Positions 21,346-28,890 of a DNA stretch of 64,000 bases are shown here, piece after piece. The DNA comes from Paractinoplanes aksuensis (GTDB taxonomy: Bacteria; Actinomycetota; Actinomycetes; Mycobacteriales; Micromonosporaceae), in contig NZ_JAMYJR010000003.1 of assembly GCF_024137025.1 (NCBI RefSeq), forward strand, positions 186,001 through 250,000, given 5' to 3'. The notes beneath the pieces were generated by a model. That model was not told where the DNA came from. It ran no database searches and worked only from the letters and a program-made list of their open reading frames with translations. Both the position numbers and the translations under genes were made by a program. How positions within the stretch are numbered: position 1 is the first letter of the stretch; each line of letters begins with the position of its first letter.

Positions 21346-22230
21346 TCAGCGCACGCGGGCGACGGCACCGGGCGGGGGTAGCGGGACTGCGCCGGGGTGC
21401 AGGATCGCGGCGATCGCTTCGACCCCGTCGACCAGGCGGGGACCGGGCCGGACGATCAGGCCGTCGGCGTCGAGAGCCCACACCTGTGCGTCCGGGAAGT
21501 GCGGAACCACACGCCGAGCCTGCTCAACAGCACCGTCGAGGTGGAACCCGCATGGCGTGACCAGCACGATCTCGGGCGCCGGGGTCGCCAGTTCGGCGTA
21601 CGTGGTCTCGACCGACCGTTTGCCACCGCGGGCCGCGACCGGATCGCCGCCCGCCGCCACCACCAGGTCAGGCACCCAGTGCCCAGCCGTGAACGGGGGA
21701 TCGACCCACTCGACGACAGCCACCCGCGGCCGTCCCCGACCCGCCACAGCCGCAGCGACAGCCGTCAGTCGCCCCCGCAGACCTGTGATCAACTTCTCGG
21801 CCCGATCCTCCACCCCGGCGGCCGCCCCCACCGCCCGGATCGTGCCCAGCACCTCATCCAACGTGTAGGGATCGAGCGACACCACATCAGCCCGACACCC
21901 CAGGTGCTCGAGAGCATCCGTCACATGCCCCGACGGCAACGCACAAACCCGGCACAGATCCTGGGTCAGGATCAGCTCGGGATCCAGATCAGCCAGCGCA
22001 TCGGCATGCAGCGTGTAGAGGTCCCCACCCTCAGCCAGTCGCCCCCGCACATAAGCATCGATCTCTCCCGGCGCCATCCCCCGCGTGTCCTTGCCCCCCA
22101 CCACCACGGTCTTCTCAACACGCGCGGAGGCCGGCTCGTCGCACTCGAAGGTCACGCCCACCAGATCATCCCCAAGCCCCAGGGCATAAACGATCTCGGT
22201 AGCCGACGGCAACAACGAAACAAGGCGCAT
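21346..22230 (-). CDS. BtuF-like cobalamin/metal-chelate-binding protein without signal peptide
   Basis: 294 residues from the ATG at 22230 with GGGAGG upstream. It starts MRLVSLLPSATEIVYALGLG, the typical core of periplasmic-binding type III (BtuF/FhuD) domains, and includes LDPELILTQDLCRVCALPSG, VVSLDPYTLDEVLGTIRAVG and a late EWVDPPFTAGHWVPDLV. Usual exported members have a signal peptide or lipobox; this one starts directly at the fold, so it may act in the cytoplasm, as seen for a subset annotated as cobalamin-binding proteins. No ABC transporter genes are adjacent, and the cobalamin operon lies 10 kb away. Ligand is inferred. Confidence 0.75.
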   Translation of the reverse strand: MRLVSLLPSATEIVYALGLGDDLVGVTFECDEPASARVEKTVVVGGKDTRGMAPGEIDAYVRGRLAEGGDLYTLHADALADLDPELILTQDLCRVCALPSGHVTDALEHLGCRADVVSLDPYTLDEVLGTIRAVGAAAGVEDRAEKLITGLRGRLTAVAAAVAGRGRPRVAVVEWVDPPFTAGHWVPDLVVAAGGDPVAARGGKRSVETTYAELATPAPEIVLVTPCGFHLDGAVEQARRVVPHFPDAQVWALDADGLIVRPGPRLVDGVEAIAAILHPGAVPLPPPGAVARVR

Positions 22231-22398
22231 ACCCCCATCCTCCCGCGCTGTGGTGGGCGGCTGCCGCGTGGCCGGTCGCGGTGCGGGGTCGGCCGAAAGT
22301 CGTAGGCGGAGGGTGGGATCCGGTCCGCGGGCTGATGTTGCGAGGGCGGGGAATGTCGATGCTGGTTCTACCGCGCCGAACAGCTCAGGGGAGACAGG

Positions 22399-22989
22399 AT
22401 GACGACGGCACCGCTCGCTCATACGGACGTGATCGTCCTCGACTATCTCGCTGCTCTCTGGGCCCAGAGCGAGGATCTCGCGCCCGAACTGCGCGACGAC
22501 CTCATGACGACCGTGGCCGACTACATCTCGCTGCGGCGCACCTCGCCGTCCTCGCCCATCGAGGACCCGGCCGAGATCGTGCGCCGGTTAGGGCCACCGG
22601 AGGCCCTCGTCGCGGCGGTGCGGCGCGGACATCTGCCGCCGCACATCCGGTTGCCCGCCCTGGTCCCGCCTCCCCCGCCGGCCGCCACCGGTGGGGGAGC
22701 GGCTGAATACACGGCGATCGGCCTGATCACCGCCGGGGCGTTCGTGCTGCCCGGCGTCGGCCCCGTCGCCGGGATGCTCATGGCCAGCGCCTCACCCCAT
22801 TGGACGCCCGCCGAAAAGGCCACCAGCTGGTTCCTGGTGCTGGGCTCAGGCGCAGCCTCGATCGCAGCCGCCTTCTTCTTCGCCGTGGCCGGCACCGGAA
22901 CGGCAGCCGCGCTCTTCCTCTGCTACCTGATCGCAGTCGGCGGCTCAGCCCTCGCCGGCAAGCGCCTGATGGACGGCCTACGCCACTGA
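22399..22989 (+). CDS. HAAS-domain membrane protein
   Basis: 196 residues. The N-terminal about 75 residues (LDYLAALWAQSEDLAPELRD, DPAEIVRRLGPPEALVAAV) have the helix pattern of the HAAS signalling domain found in actinobacterial membrane proteins that often pair with PadR regulators. A proline-rich linker (LVPPPPPAAT) leads to three or four transmembrane segments (YTAIGLITAGAFVLPGVGPV, SWFLVLGSGAASIAAAFFF, AALFLCYLIAVGGSALAG). No PadR gene is adjacent. The start ATG follows AGGGGAGACAGG. The gene ends 109 bases before a perfect palindrome that may terminate it. Function unknown. Confidence 0.65.
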   Translation: MTTAPLAHTDVIVLDYLAALWAQSEDLAPELRDDLMTTVADYISLRRTSPSSPIEDPAEIVRRLGPPEALVAAVRRGHLPPHIRLPALVPPPPPAATGGGAAEYTAIGLITAGAFVLPGVGPVAGMLMASASPHWTPAEKATSWFLVLGSGAASIAAAFFFAVAGTGTAAALFLCYLIAVGGSALAGKRLMDGLRH

Positions 22990-23097
22990 CCGCCGCTGGC
23001 CGCGAGGCGGTCGGCAAGCCGCACGATCGCGATCATCCCGTGACGCGTCTTGGTTCGGGCAGTAGTAGTGGGTCGGCGACCTGCGTGCCGCGATGTG

Positions 23098-23137
23098 TTG
23101 ACTGCATCAATGTTGAAGTCAACATTGATGCAGTCAA
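23098..23137. terminator. Perfect 40-bp palindrome (19-bp arms) between convergent genes
   Basis: Bases 23098-23116 are the exact reverse complement of 23119-23137, separated by two bases. The element starts TTGACTGCATC and ends GATGCAGTCAA. Its base composition is far less GC-rich than its surroundings. It lies between the stops of the HAAS gene (22989) and the convergent hydrolase (23151), so a bidirectional terminator is the simplest reading, although a protein-binding site or repeat-family member is also possible. A 40-base relative with about 30 identities sits at 38327-38366. Confidence 0.55.
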
Positions 23138-23150
23138 GATGAATGGACGG

Positions 23151-24113
23151 TCACGCGGGTTGGGTGCGGCGGTCGGGCTGGTTGATGATCTCGTCGATCA
23201 CCTGGGTCCAGACGGCGACGGGTGGGAACTCGTGGCCTACGCCTTCGAGCCAGACGAGCCGGGCAGCGGGGATGGCTGCGCACAGCGCCTCGGCGTGGGG
23301 CGGGGTGAAGAACGGGTCGAGGGTGCCGTGCAGGATCAGCGTCGGGGCGGTGATCTCGGCCAGGCGGTCGCGGATGGGTGGGCCCTCGGCGCAGATGTAG
23401 TGGTTGGTCTGTGAGGCGGGCATGTCGCGGGTTCGGTCGACGACACGCTGGGCCAGCCGGCGCAGTTGGGCGACATCCGCGGTGAACGGGCCACCCAGGC
23501 GGCGCGTGGACGTCACCAGGGCGTCGATCGCGGAGCGGCGGTCGGACCAGTCCGTCGGTTTCTCGTCAGCGGAGGACCCAGTAGAAGACCCGGCGGAAGG
23601 GTCGGCGGAGGCTCCGGTGGGGGACCCGGCGGGAATGTCGGTGGAGGCCTCGGCGGGAGAGTCGGTGGAGGAGTCCGGGAACGACAGCTCGTAGGCCGGC
23701 GGGGACGTGCTCGTCGACATCAGCGTCAAGGACAGCACGCGGTGGGGGCGTTCGACGGCTATGCGCTGGGCCAGCATGCCGCCGATGGACAGGCCGGCCA
23801 GGTGGGCCCGGTGGACGTTCAGGCCGTCGAGCACGCCGAGCGCGTCATGGGCCAGGTCCACATCGGAATAGGGTGGGGCGCCGGCCGGGAACGATGTCGA
23901 CCGGCCCGTGTCGCGGTGGTCGTAGCGGATGACGTACCGCCCGCCCGCGGCCAGGCGGCGGCAGAACTCGTCGTCCCACCAGTCCATCGAGCTGGCCGCC
24001 CCCGCGATGAGCAGCAGGGCGGGATCGCCGGGCTCGCCGAACGTCGCCACGCACAGCTCGATGCCGTTGACCGGCATCATCGTCTCGGTCACCATCTGCT
24101 CATTGTCGAACAT
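23151..24113 (-). CDS. Alpha/beta hydrolase with Ser/Pro/Ala-rich insertion
   Basis: About 320 residues from the ATG at 24113; ATG 24095 is an alternative and neither has a strong ribosome site. The core resembles small esterases or lactonases: oxyanion region LLLIAGAASSMDWWDDEF, nucleophile elbow AHLAGLSIGGMLAQR, acid in ILHGTLDPFFTPPHAEA, and histidine in LEGVGHEFPPVAV. Between the fifth strand (LTLMSTSTSP) and the cap helices lies a low-complexity insertion of about 40 residues built from SPAEAS, IPAGSPTGAS and PSAGSSTGSS units, encoded by short GC-rich near-repeats (about 23572-23690). Substrate is unknown. It is convergent with the HAAS gene and divergent from a small unknown gene. Confidence 0.8.
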   Translation of the reverse strand: MFDNEQMVTETMMPVNGIELCVATFGEPGDPALLLIAGAASSMDWWDDEFCRRLAAGGRYVIRYDHRDTGRSTSFPAGAPPYSDVDLAHDALGVLDGLNVHRAHLAGLSIGGMLAQRIAVERPHRVLSLTLMSTSTSPPAYELSFPDSSTDSPAEASTDIPAGSPTGASADPSAGSSTGSSADEKPTDWSDRRSAIDALVTSTRRLGGPFTADVAQLRRLAQRVVDRTRDMPASQTNHYICAEGPPIRDRLAEITAPTLILHGTLDPFFTPPHAEALCAAIPAARLVWLEGVGHEFPPVAVWTQVIDEIINQPDRRTQPA

Positions 24114-24165
24114 CACACTTGACGCGCAGGTTAAAACTCGGTGCGAGACATGGTTTGATGATCGG

Positions 24166-24501
24166 GTGCTGCCTGATTTGAGCGGATATGAACCGCATCG
24201 GACTGTCCTCGACGCGCCCTTCGAAGGCGTTCCCGTGCCGGGGTTGAGGGCCGATTTCTTCCGCCGGGCCGAGGGCGACCGCATGGCGACGGTCGGCCGC
24301 TACTCGATGGGTGACCGTGAATTACTCATGGCGTGGGGCTATGTGGACGAGGAGCACTGCCGCCACAACGCCGTTCGTAACCCCGTCGGGGGCTGGCACG
24401 CCCCGGTCAACGGCTGCCCCGACGTCGAACTGGTGCGCGACGGCCAAACCGTGATCGGTCTGGCCGTACGCGCTCCGGGCGGGGAATGGATCAGGGCTTG
24501 A
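24166..24501 (+). CDS. Small hypothetical protein
   Basis: 111 residues from a GTG at 24166 (VLPDLSGYEPHRTVLDAPF). I do not recognise the family. It is an acidic, soluble-looking protein with single Cys residues in DEEHCRHNAVRNPVGG and VNGCPDVELV, and it ends GEWIRA. It is divergent from the hydrolase gene with only about 50 bases between them and no clear ribosome site, so it could be leaderless. The stop lies inside the first copy of a degenerate tandem repeat that continues into the next gene's 3' end. Confidence 0.5.
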   Translation: MLPDLSGYEPHRTVLDAPFEGVPVPGLRADFFRRAEGDRMATVGRYSMGDRELLMAWGYVDEEHCRHNAVRNPVGGWHAPVNGCPDVELVRDGQTVIGLAVRAPGGEWIRA

Positions 24502-24640
24502 CCGGCGCGCCAAGCAATGGGTCAGCTTGATGGGCGCGTCGGATGGGTCGAGGCTTGGCCGGCGCGGCGGGGGAGTGGGTCAGGGCTTGGCCGGTTGCGG
24601 CGGGGGAGTGGGTCAGGGCTTGACCGGCGCGGCGGCCACG
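24491..24640. repeat. Degenerate tandem repeat (about 26-33 bp period) across two gene 3' ends
   Basis: Copies of a unit beginning TCAGGGCTTGACCGGCGCG occur near 24491, 24522, 24548, 24580 and 24613. The first supplies the TGA of the small gene ending at 24501, and the last supplies, on the other strand, the TGA of the membrane protein at 24613. The middle copies are intergenic. Confidence 0.75.
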
Positions 24641-24975
24641 CGGGCCTGCTGGCGGACGACGCGCAGCGACACGCCGGTCAGGAGGATGGCCGTCGCGAAC
24701 AGGGCCAGGTGCAGCCACGGGTCGGCGATCGGCACGAAACCGATGACGGCGACCGGGATCTGCACCACGGCGATCAGGCCGGCCAGCCACCAGCGGTTGC
24801 CGCCGCTCCACAACAGCGCCGTCCAGACCGGGGCCGAGGCCACGACCAGGGTGAGACCGTCGAGCAGAGCGTGCAGGGCGGGGCTGTGCACAGCGTTGTG
24901 GGCGAAGGCCTGCGCGGGCGTGGCGATCCACAGGCCGGCGAGGACGAGGGTGAGTACGGCGGCGGCACGACGCAT
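24613..24975 (-). CDS. Small exported/membrane protein
   Basis: 120 residues from the ATG at 24975, which has GGAGG upstream. It starts with a Sec-type signal or anchor (MRRAAAVLTLVLAGLWIATP, then AQAFAHNA) and has three further hydrophobic stretches (ALLDGLTLVVASAPVWTALL, WWLAGLIAVVQIPVAVIGFV and LALFATAILLTGVSLRVV). It ends in a short basic tail, QQARVAAAPVKP. His residues near the mature N-terminus (HNAVHSPALH) are the only polar cluster. No family was recognised. Its 3' end is embedded in the repeat at 24491-24640. Confidence 0.55.
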   Translation of the reverse strand: MRRAAAVLTLVLAGLWIATPAQAFAHNAVHSPALHALLDGLTLVVASAPVWTALLWSGGNRWWLAGLIAVVQIPVAVIGFVPIADPWLHLALFATAILLTGVSLRVVRQQARVAAAPVKP

Positions 24976-25032
24976 GGGAGCCTCCAGCGTGGTTGGACCG
25001 TTGCTCTGTGTCATCACGGTACGGACGTGACT

Positions 25033-25806
25033 TCAGCGCCGTAAAGCTTCACTCACGAAGTCCATCCCCGCGGGCAGGCAGCGCGACCAGTAACCGAAAT
25101 TGTGCCGCCCCTCGGTGAAGCTGCCGGCCGCGGGCGGTTCGGGCAGGGTCCGGGCCAGCTCCCGCACATAGTCGAGCAGCCCGTCCTGACGGCCGCACCA
25201 CAGGCCCACCTTCGTGCCCCGCAGCTGCCCGGCCGCGGTGAAGATCTCATCCCCCGGGCGTACGGCGGGGGACAGCGCGACCACCGCCCGGGCGAACCCG
25301 GGGTACGCCGCGGCCAGCAGCAGCGACCCGTACCCGCCCATGGACCAGCCGAGCAGGGCGATCCGCGAGGTGTCGAAGCCGCGCTCCCGGCACCACCGAG
25401 GCACCTCCTCATGGGCCATCCGCTGCGGGTCGTCGCCACCGTCGGGGCGCCACCACAAGCGGTCGCCGGTGGCCCCGGCCAGCACGAACGGGGGCTTTCC
25501 CCGGCGTACGGCATCGGTCAGGAACCGCCCCAAGCCGAGCGCCGGGAAATCGGCGGCCGTCTTCGAGCCACCGTGCAGGATGATGCAGACGGGCAGGCCG
25601 CGACCGGCGCCGTGACCCGCCGGCACCGCGGTGTAGAAGTCGACCAGGCGTCCCCGGGCGGCCGATTCACGCCTTTCGAGGCGCTCGTCACCCACCGGGG
25701 CATGCGGGATGACCGGTTCCAGTTGGCCCGATCGGCTGCGATATCCCACCATTCCGGCGACGCCGGCAGCGGTTGCTCCGAGGGCGAGGAATGTTCGTCG
25801 TCTCAT
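25033..25806 (-). CDS. Secreted esterase D-type alpha/beta hydrolase
   Basis: 257 residues from the ATG at 25806. The N-terminus MRRRTFLALGATAAGVAGMV is a signal peptide with a basic run that could be Tat-like, although the twin-arginine consensus is incomplete. The catalytic core has CIILHGGSKTAADFP, elbow IALLGWSMGGYGSLLLAAAY, a possible acid in GLWCGRQDGLLDYV and the histidine in FTEGRHNFGYWSRCLP. This is the layout of the esterase D/antigen 85-like group of exported acyl-esterases or mycolyl-like transferases. Substrate unknown. It is divergent from another secreted hydrolase with only 53 bases between starts. Confidence 0.8.
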   Translation of the reverse strand: MRRRTFLALGATAAGVAGMVGYRSRSGQLEPVIPHAPVGDERLERRESAARGRLVDFYTAVPAGHGAGRGLPVCIILHGGSKTAADFPALGLGRFLTDAVRRGKPPFVLAGATGDRLWWRPDGGDDPQRMAHEEVPRWCRERGFDTSRIALLGWSMGGYGSLLLAAAYPGFARAVVALSPAVRPGDEIFTAAGQLRGTKVGLWCGRQDGLLDYVRELARTLPEPPAAGSFTEGRHNFGYWSRCLPAGMDFVSEALRR

Positions 25807-25859
25807 CGTCACCCACAACGGCGATCGACCGCATTGCGTGACGTTCATACGCTCACGAC

Positions 25860-26681
25860 GTGCGCAGACGTGGCTCCTTTTCGATATCCGGACCGCGTCG
25901 CGCCCTGGCCCGGGCATCGAGGCGGAGCCTCATCGTGCTGGCCCTCCTGGCGCTGCTGCTGGACGGCCTGGGACCAGCCCGGCCGGCGGCGGCGCAGGGG
26001 TCGGTGGTGAGCCGGCTGCTGGAGCTGTCGCGGGGTGCCGACCGGCCGCTGCCGACCACGCTCTGGTATCCGTCGGCGCTCGCCGGGCGTCACCCGATCA
26101 TCCTGTTCAGTCACGGGTTGGGTGGGCTGCCGCGGCACTTCGCGCCGCTCGCCGCCGGTTGGGCCGAGGCCGGGTACGTGGTGGCGGCGCCGACCTATCC
26201 GTTCACGAACGGCTTGGGCCGGGTCGACCGGCGGGACATCGTCAACCAGCCGGCCGACGCCGCGTTCGTCATCGAGGCGGTGCGGGCGCTGAACGGCGTG
26301 CCCGGGGACGTGCTGGCCGGGCATCTCGACATCGACCGGGTCGCGGCCGTCGGGTTCTCGGCCGGCGGCACCACGACGCTCGGCCTGTTCGGGCCGGGAC
26401 ATCCGGCGTACCTGCGGGCCGGGGTCTCGATCAGTGGCCGGCGCCCGCCCGCGGAGTTCGGCGGTTCGCCCGCGCCGCTGCTGTTCCTGCACGGCGACCG
26501 GGACCGGGTCGTGCCGATCCGGGCCGGTCGGCAGGCGTACGCGTCGGCGCAGTTCCCCAAACAGTTCGTGACGATCCCCGGCGCCCGTCACGGCGAGTTC
26601 CTGCGACCCGGTGACTCCCGGTACCCGCGGGTGACGGGCCGGATTCTCACCTTCCTCGGCGCGAACGTCCCGGTCGCCTGA
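25860..26681 (+). CDS. Secreted alpha/beta hydrolase (dienelactone-hydrolase/lipase-like)
   Basis: 273 residues from a GTG at 25860. A basic N-region (MRRRGSFSISGPRRALARAS) precedes a hydrophobic RSLIVLALLALLLDGLG and an ARPAAAQG cleavage region, so it is exported. The fold shows HPIILFSHGLGGLPRHFAPL, elbow VAAVGFSAGGTTTLGLFG, acid PLLFLHGDRDRVVP and histidine IPGARHGEF, a complete catalytic triad. The arrangement resembles platelet-activating-factor acetylhydrolase or PET-type esterases (uncertain). It is divergently paired with the esterase D-type gene; both may be induced together from the 53-bp spacer. Confidence 0.82.
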   Translation: MRRRGSFSISGPRRALARASRRSLIVLALLALLLDGLGPARPAAAQGSVVSRLLELSRGADRPLPTTLWYPSALAGRHPIILFSHGLGGLPRHFAPLAAGWAEAGYVVAAPTYPFTNGLGRVDRRDIVNQPADAAFVIEAVRALNGVPGDVLAGHLDIDRVAAVGFSAGGTTTLGLFGPGHPAYLRAGVSISGRRPPAEFGGSPAPLLFLHGDRDRVVPIRAGRQAYASAQFPKQFVTIPGARHGEFLRPGDSRYPRVTGRILTFLGANVPVA

Positions 26682-26784
26682 TTCATCAGACCTTAGGCGT
26701 TGTACCCAGAGTGACACTCAAGGCGGGCAACCTCGTCCGTTCGGCCAGATGAGCACGCTCGGTGAAGATGACTAGGCTGCTGAC

Positions 26785-27069
26785 GTGCATGTTTCCCACA
26801 TCGCGGTGGCAGCGACGGTCACTCTCAGTATTTCCGCCGTTTGTTACTCACAGTTCGACACTCGCAAGGCCGAGCAGCAGGCCCGCGCGGTCGCCGACAA
26901 GGCCACGTGCCGCTCGGTCGACTCCGCGATCCTGGCCTACGTCGGCGCCCACGGCGACGCCCCGACGACGACGGCTCAGCTGGCCGGCTACCTCGACGGC
27001 AACATCACCGCCTACCGCATCGTCCGCGGCCGAGCCGCCGGCCCGGGCTGCACCCCACCGCCCCGCTGA
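26785..27069 (+). CDS. Small membrane-anchored protein, pilin-like pattern
   Basis: 94 residues from a GTG at 26785. A single N-terminal hydrophobic segment (HIAVAATVTLSISAVCYSQF) leads into a charged helix (RKAEQQARAVADKATCRSVD) and then AILAYVGAHGDAPTTTAQL. The run of an AxxAYxxxxGxxP-like pattern after a hydrophobic helix recalls pseudopilins and other small secretion-type anchors, but the prepilin peptidase site is not evident. Cysteines at CRSVD and GPGC could form a disulfide. Probably exported and membrane-tethered; function unknown. Confidence 0.45.
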   Translation: MHVSHIAVAATVTLSISAVCYSQFDTRKAEQQARAVADKATCRSVDSAILAYVGAHGDAPTTTAQLAGYLDGNITAYRIVRGRAAGPGCTPPPR

Positions 27070-27218
27070 TTTGCCGGTCGGCCCACGTCGCATGGGCTCG
27101 ACCGTGACGGGCTCCCGCATCCACAAGTCGCCGCCAGTGCCCCGCCTTGTCCGCCCTCGGCGGCGTCGGTGGAGACCAGCAAGCGAGCGCCGTCCCCGCT
27201 GATTCAACGCGCCCGCAG

Positions 27219-27380
27219 TTGTCCACAGGCGGGTTGAACGCTTGACGATCGGCATCAGGAAGTCCGAAGGCGCGTTGAAGCGGCGCGGCCGCGGTTGTCC
27301 ACCGGCTGGCCGAACGGCATGAGGACCGGCATCGGGAAGCTCGAAGGCGCGTTGAAGTCCGCTCATCCCGGTTGTCCACA
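27219..27380 (+). repeat. 76-77-bp tandem repeat with DnaA-box-like TTGTCCACA
   Basis: The motif TTGTCCACA appears at 27219-27227 and 27372-27380, with a one-base variant TTGTCCACC at 27295-27303, so copies are 76 and 77 bases apart. A 30-base segment at 27251-27280 recurs at 27328-27357 with three or four changes, confirming a tandem repeat of about two and a half copies. TTGTCCACA is the published consensus-type DnaA box of streptomycetes and mycobacteria; whether DnaA binds here is untested. Confidence 0.7.
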
Positions 27381-27514
27381 GGTGGGCCGCGTATTTGGCT
27401 ACCCGTCAGTGGATGTGCGTTGCGATCAGTGCGGCTGCGGTTCGTCCGCGGGCGGGCGGCGAGGCGGATGTCGGGTCGTCCACGGCCGCGACCACTGCAT
27501 GCCTTGACGGTTAT

Positions 27515-27530
27515 ATGCCTGAGGTGGCAT
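27515..27530. promoter_or_regulatory. Palindromic candidate operator of ArsR-type regulator
   Basis: ATGCC-TGAGGT-GGCAT forms a perfect 5-bp inverted repeat, ten bases before the regulator's ATG. A TTGACG lies at 27504-27509. Position over the promoter suits autoregulation by the ArsR-family protein encoded immediately downstream. Confidence 0.45.
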
Positions 27531-27539
27531 GTTGGGGGC

Positions 27540-27848
27540 ATGGACGCCCTGGCTGTGCTGGCTGAGCCGACTCGGCGGCGGATCGTGGATGTGTTGCGGG
27601 TGCGGGAGTGCACCGTTTCCGAGTTGGTGGGGTCGCTCGGCATGAGCCAGCCCGCCGTCTCCAAGCATCTGCGGGTGCTGCGGGAGGCCGGCATCGTCAC
27701 CGCGCAGGTCCGTGCTCAGCAGCGGGTCTACCGGCTCGAGCCGGGGCCGTTCCGGGAACTCGACGCCTGGCTGGCGCCGTACCGCCGCATGTGGACGCAT
27801 CACCTGGCGGAACTCGAGCGCCACCTCGACCGCAAGGAGGACGGATGA
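27540..27848 (+). CDS. ArsR-family transcriptional regulator
   Basis: 102 residues from the ATG at 27540. The winged helix reads MDALAVLAEPTRRRIVDVLR, then SELVGSLGMSQPAVSKHLRV and LREAGIVTAQVRAQQRVYRL, the standard ArsR recognition helix and wing. No metal-binding cysteines are present, so it is of the SRPBCC-linked, non-metal type common in actinobacteria. Its stop overlaps the ATG of an SRPBCC gene (ATGA), so the pair is one operon. A palindrome just upstream is the likely operator. Confidence 0.9.
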   Translation: MDALAVLAEPTRRRIVDVLRVRECTVSELVGSLGMSQPAVSKHLRVLREAGIVTAQVRAQQRVYRLEPGPFRELDAWLAPYRRMWTHHLAELERHLDRKEDG

Positions 27849-28369
27849 CACTCGACGTGGGAACGGCCGGAGGCGCGCGCCTGGAGGGCGGTCAGGACCC
27901 CTGGACGCTGGTCTTCATCCGCGAGTTGCGCCAGCCACCACCCGTGGTGTGGGCGGCGCTGACCGATCCGGCCGAGCTCGACCAATGGGCGCCGTTCAGT
28001 GCCGCGCGCGATCTCGGCGCCACCGGCGCGACGACGCTGACCATGGTGGACGGTGACGAGAAGCTGGACCTGCCGGCCGAGGTCCGGGTGGTCGAGCCGC
28101 CCTCGGTGCTCGAGTACTCGTGGGGCGCGGACCTTCTGCGATGGGAGCTGGAACCGGCCGGCCGTGGCACGCGGCTGACGTTGCGGCACACGCTGGTCGA
28201 GCCGTCCGACCACGCGTCGGTGGCGACCGGGTGGCACGTCTGCGTCGTCGTCCTGCAGCATCTGCTCGACGGGGATCCGCACGGGGTCGTTCGCGGGCAG
28301 GCGGCGAAGGAGCACGGGTTCGACGAGCTGCGTGCGGACTACGCGAAACTGCTGATGCAACCTTCCTGA
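27845..28369 (+). CDS. SRPBCC-domain (AHSA1-type) protein
   Basis: 174 residues beginning at the ATG overlapping the ArsR stop. A START/SRPBCC fold is shown by the opening strand TLVFIRELRQPPPVVWAALT, DPAELDQWAPFSAARDLGAT, the VRVVEPPSVLEYSWGADLLR strands, and the C-terminal helix ATGWHVCVVVLQHLLDGDPH. These helix-grip proteins bind hydrophobic ligands and in actinobacteria very often accompany an ArsR regulator. The natural ligand is not known. Confidence 0.85.
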   Translation: MTLDVGTAGGARLEGGQDPWTLVFIRELRQPPPVVWAALTDPAELDQWAPFSAARDLGATGATTLTMVDGDEKLDLPAEVRVVEPPSVLEYSWGADLLRWELEPAGRGTRLTLRHTLVEPSDHASVATGWHVCVVVLQHLLDGDPHGVVRGQAAKEHGFDELRADYAKLLMQPS

Positions 28370-28407
28370 CGTTCCCGTTGTCCTGATGGATGACGGGGGG
28401 AGACCGA

Positions 28408-28890
28408 ATGGGGTTCGACGACTTCGTGCGAAGTCGATCGACGGGGCTGTTGCGGGTCGCGTATCTGCTGACCGGCGACCGGCACGCCGCCGAAGACCTG
28501 CTGCAAGAGGTTCTGGAGCAGATGTACGTGCGATGGCGGCGGATCCACGGCGCCCCCGAGGCGTACGCCCGCCGGGCCCTGGTCAATCGGGCCACGAACC
28601 GCTGGCGGTCGCGGGCCCGGCGCCCCGAGACGCCGCTGGACGCGCAGCACGAGCAGCCGGGGCCGGACCACGGCGAGGACGTGGCGCTGCGCTCGGCGGT
28701 GCTCGACGCGTTGCGCGAACTGCCGGCCAAGCAGCGGGCCGCGGTCGTGCTGCGTTATCTCGACGATCTGCCCGTGCACGAGGTCGCCGCGGCCCTCGGG
28801 TGCAGCGAGGGCACGGTCAAGAGCAACGCCTCGCGCGGGCTGGAACGGCTCCGGCAGGCGCTGGCGATCCCGGAAGGGGTGGAACGGTGA
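28408..28890 (+). CDS. SigE-family ECF RNA polymerase sigma factor
   Basis: 160 residues from the ATG at 28408 after GGGGGGAGA. Region 2 is LLRVAYLLTGDRHAAEDLLQ followed by EVLEQMYVRW; region 4 is LRELPAKQRAAVVLRYLDDL and VAAALGCSEGTVKSNASRGL. The short, non-SnoaL form and the VRSRSTGLLRVAY opening are typical of the actinobacterial SigE group. The stop overlaps the GTG of a membrane-anchored gene, the usual position for an anti-sigma or output partner, so activity is probably controlled by it. Confidence 0.9.
   Translation: MGFDDFVRSRSTGLLRVAYLLTGDRHAAEDLLQEVLEQMYVRWRRIHGAPEAYARRALVNRATNRWRSRARRPETPLDAQHEQPGPDHGEDVALRSAVLDALRELPAKQRAAVVLRYLDDLPVHEVAAALGCSEGTVKSNASRGLERLRQALAIPEGVER

Larger units (their letters stand above)
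27070..27539. other. Gene-free stretch of 470 bases
   Basis: No convincing coding sequence was seen on either strand. It holds the 76-77-bp repeat with TTGTCCACA sites (27219-27380) and, at its right end, the palindrome upstream of the ArsR gene. Confidence 0.6.

Noticed and set aside
24119..24124. TTGACG as a -35 box for the small gene at 24166
   Set aside because: No acceptable -10 sequence occurs at 16-18 bases downstream.
27219..27380. CRISPR-like array from the evenly spaced TTGTCCACA copies
   Set aside because: Spacers between copies are themselves repeated, there are fewer than three full units, and no cas gene is present.
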